Below are positions 60,001 to 63,000 of a DNA stretch of 64,000 nucleotides, piece after piece. The position numbers and the translations under genes are program-made. Source of the stretch: Sphaerolaimus hirsutus (lineage: Eukaryota > Nematoda > Chromadorea > Monhysterida > Sphaerolaimidae). Under the pieces are notes generated by a model. It saw only the letters and a program-made list of their open reading frames with translations. It was not told the DNA's origin and made no database searches. Every line of letters begins with the position of its first letter. Position 1 is the stretch's first letter. The stretch covers positions 8,201,855 to 8,265,854 of the forward strand of contig OZ038455.1 in assembly GCA_964036195.1 (NCBI GenBank), read 5' to 3'.

Positions 60001-63000
60001 ACAAGGTTATAAAAGAGGTTGTTACTTTGGGAGTGAAGTTACACACTGTTGAGGTACATGGAAGCACATTACCTCAATAGTATATACTACAGCAACATAT
60101 GACGGCTTATTAACCCATGGTAGCACATAGAAATGGATACTTTAATACTAAAAATGCCACAAAACCAATGAAAACAACCACCAATGTCAATTTGTGTGTG
60201 AAATTGCGCGCTTGCGCGCAAAAATTTTGCAAAATACCTAGTGCTTAGTACTAAAAAATTTGGTCGATGTTTTTTTTAAAAAAAAAACATTTCGGACATC
60301 ATGTTTTTTAAATAAAAAAAACGTTGTTTTTTTTAAAAACGTTTAAAAAAAAACATCGGCCAACCCTAGTGCAAACCCTAACTCCACCCATGCAAAAATC
60401 GTCCGAAATTCCCGTTACACTTTGCAGTGTGCGGCGCGCCATTGCGTGCGTTCTTTATTTCACTCGGAAATGTGTAAACGAACCTTGTGGACAAGTTTAC
60501 ACAAGTAATCTAATTTTTCCTGCGGCAAATTCAGCGCGGCTTGCGATATCAATCTAAAATTGCAATTTTACACGCTTATCAAATTTTCAAGCAGTCGAAA
60601 ATTGCAATCGAAATATTCCAACCGAAAAGCACTGTCGCTCGCGCCGGCGGCAGTTCTCAGCTGCCACATTTTCACCAAATCTTCTTCACTCAATTGAGGG
60701 CCCAAAAATGTGACTAAACGTTCCACTCGCTCCACGTACGATTGCTGGTCGATGTTGCCTGCGATCAAATCCATTTGTGTAGGTATTTGCCGTATTTCCT
60801 CTAAAGGTTAGAGCGAGTTGAAAAAAATAACCCCCTCGAAATACCCCCCCCGTCTGGAATAATCTACATCATGCTCATGCATGCAATGTACATGATGCAT
60901 TATTTATATAATGTCCAAATAAATCCTGTTTTGTCACATTTATTACTCGTTTTGGGTATGTAAATACCTATTGTTTACTATGCTCCATCACGAAAACTTC
61001 TGACGCAATAATTACGACAAAATACAGGCGAAACAGCAAACCACCTGGGGGTATTTCGAGAAACCGCGGTATTTGAATTGAATCACAAATCACAAAATAT
61101 AAACGTACCATCGAGTGCGATAGACAAAATGTCATTTTGTTGGAACCAGGTACTCAAAAGGTCCACATCAAGTAATGGCTCACTCGTGCCACCAGTCTCG
61201 GAAACATTATCTAGAAGTCGACTAATCTGCGGAAATATGGGTAGTATAGTAAATACGTTGGGGCGATACATTTATCATGGCGAAACACCACGAAATCACG
61301 GATTTCGAGTGCTTGGTGACAACAATTACAGCTTTTGAAAAATATATTATATTGGAAAGACATATTGATTCTAGATGGCCCATTGCTGGGAGCTACAACT
61401 ACACATCACCATACTTCTTCTAATAAAAGGGCGGTTAAAAAAGTTGACGAAAAAACAGGAGCCCTTCTATCAGAAGGAATACTGTAAATTCACCTCGGGC
61501 AGGGCGAGCATCCTGCATCGGTGGGTGCCCCTGAGCAGCTTGAGCAGCGCGTCCAGCGTGGACGATTCGAAGCTCGCCATGGCGTCGCTGCTAACGCAAT
61601 TCGCAAAACTCTCGCAGCTGGTCGCCGCGTGCGTGCAAAAATTGAAAAAGCGCCGAAAAGTGGGCAGCACGTCGCAGATGTGCAGCTCGGTGGCTCCAGC
61701 CTGTGGATAAAGTGTACAGCATTTTGGCATAGGCCTGACCTAATGTGCCTACACACACTAGTTTTCTACCAAAATTTAAACAAAGTGAATACCGGTTATT
61801 TGACATTTCGGTTGAATACCAAAAAAAATTTTATGTCGCTAGAGAACTATATAGCGTGTACGTCCAATAAAAAAATCTAGGCCCAAAACCTACATCAAGT
61901 TTTCTCAAAGCACTTTCATCCAGCACGGCCACAGCTGCGCGCAATCTCTCCATCGCAGGGAAAATGGTACTGCAAATAAAATCTGGCCGAAAGAAATCGA
62001 TGCACTTGGAGAGCGGCGTCAACAACATGTGCAATTCCTGCGTATTAACGTACCAGTAAGGTTCGAACGGGATTGACTTTTCGGAATCGGGATTGTGTTG
62101 TTTTTAGGTTTCGGGACGGGATTGTTTTTATTATTATTTCGGGATCGGAATTGGTTTTTCAGATGTCGGGATCGGGACTTCGGACATTGTTCTGATATTA
62201 CAGGTTTTTCTCTGATTTGCCACAAACATGGTTAAAAATAGGGTTGGGACGATATATCGTATCGAATATCGAATATCGGATATCGACCATTTTTTCATAT
62301 CGAATATCGAATATCGATATCGAAAATTTTGAAAAAATATCGAATATCGATATCGAATATCGACCCTTTTTTCGATATTTTTCGATATTCTGATATTCTT
62401 TTTTACCTATTTTTTATCCCATAAAAAATGGGTGAAGCAAAAAGGTGGACGCTGAAACCGTGCTTTTGAATGTGTATGCTTTTGAATGGACAAAGTAATA
62501 CCTCATATAAATAGGATGCCATTTTTACATTGAGCTATCAACAGTAGGATATGAAGGGTCATGTATACACACGTATCTATAAACAAAGGAACCTGCATCG
62601 CAGGGAAACAATTTCACCAAAATGTGGCAAAAAAATTTAGCGGCCTTTTTAACAACAACCTTTAAAAATGTAAAAAGCCAGCCACCCCTAGTTACAAGTA
62701 TGAAATGTAAATGTCTGCTGAATAATTTTTCACCTGATATAATTAGATTCACCCTGTTCTTATTTCATCCTCTCATTTTGACTATTGTGAGACACATTTA
62801 AAAAGATGATCAACCATGTTTGTGACCAAATGGAAATACAATATGCCCCTCTGCATGAAAATATCGAAATATCGAAAATATCGAAATATCGATATCGAAT
62901 ATCGAGCATATTTTCATATCGAATATCGATATCGAATATCGAGGGTCCATATCGTATCGATATCGAATATCGAGTTTCAGAAAAAAATATCGAATATAGA

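Noticed and set aside
60554-60572. A 19-nt intron between USP9X exons 5 and 6
   Set aside because: Taking the open frame as far as possible leaves only 19 nt. An upstream donor GTTGGA gives a normal 69-nt intron, preserves phase and improves the match to human USP9X.
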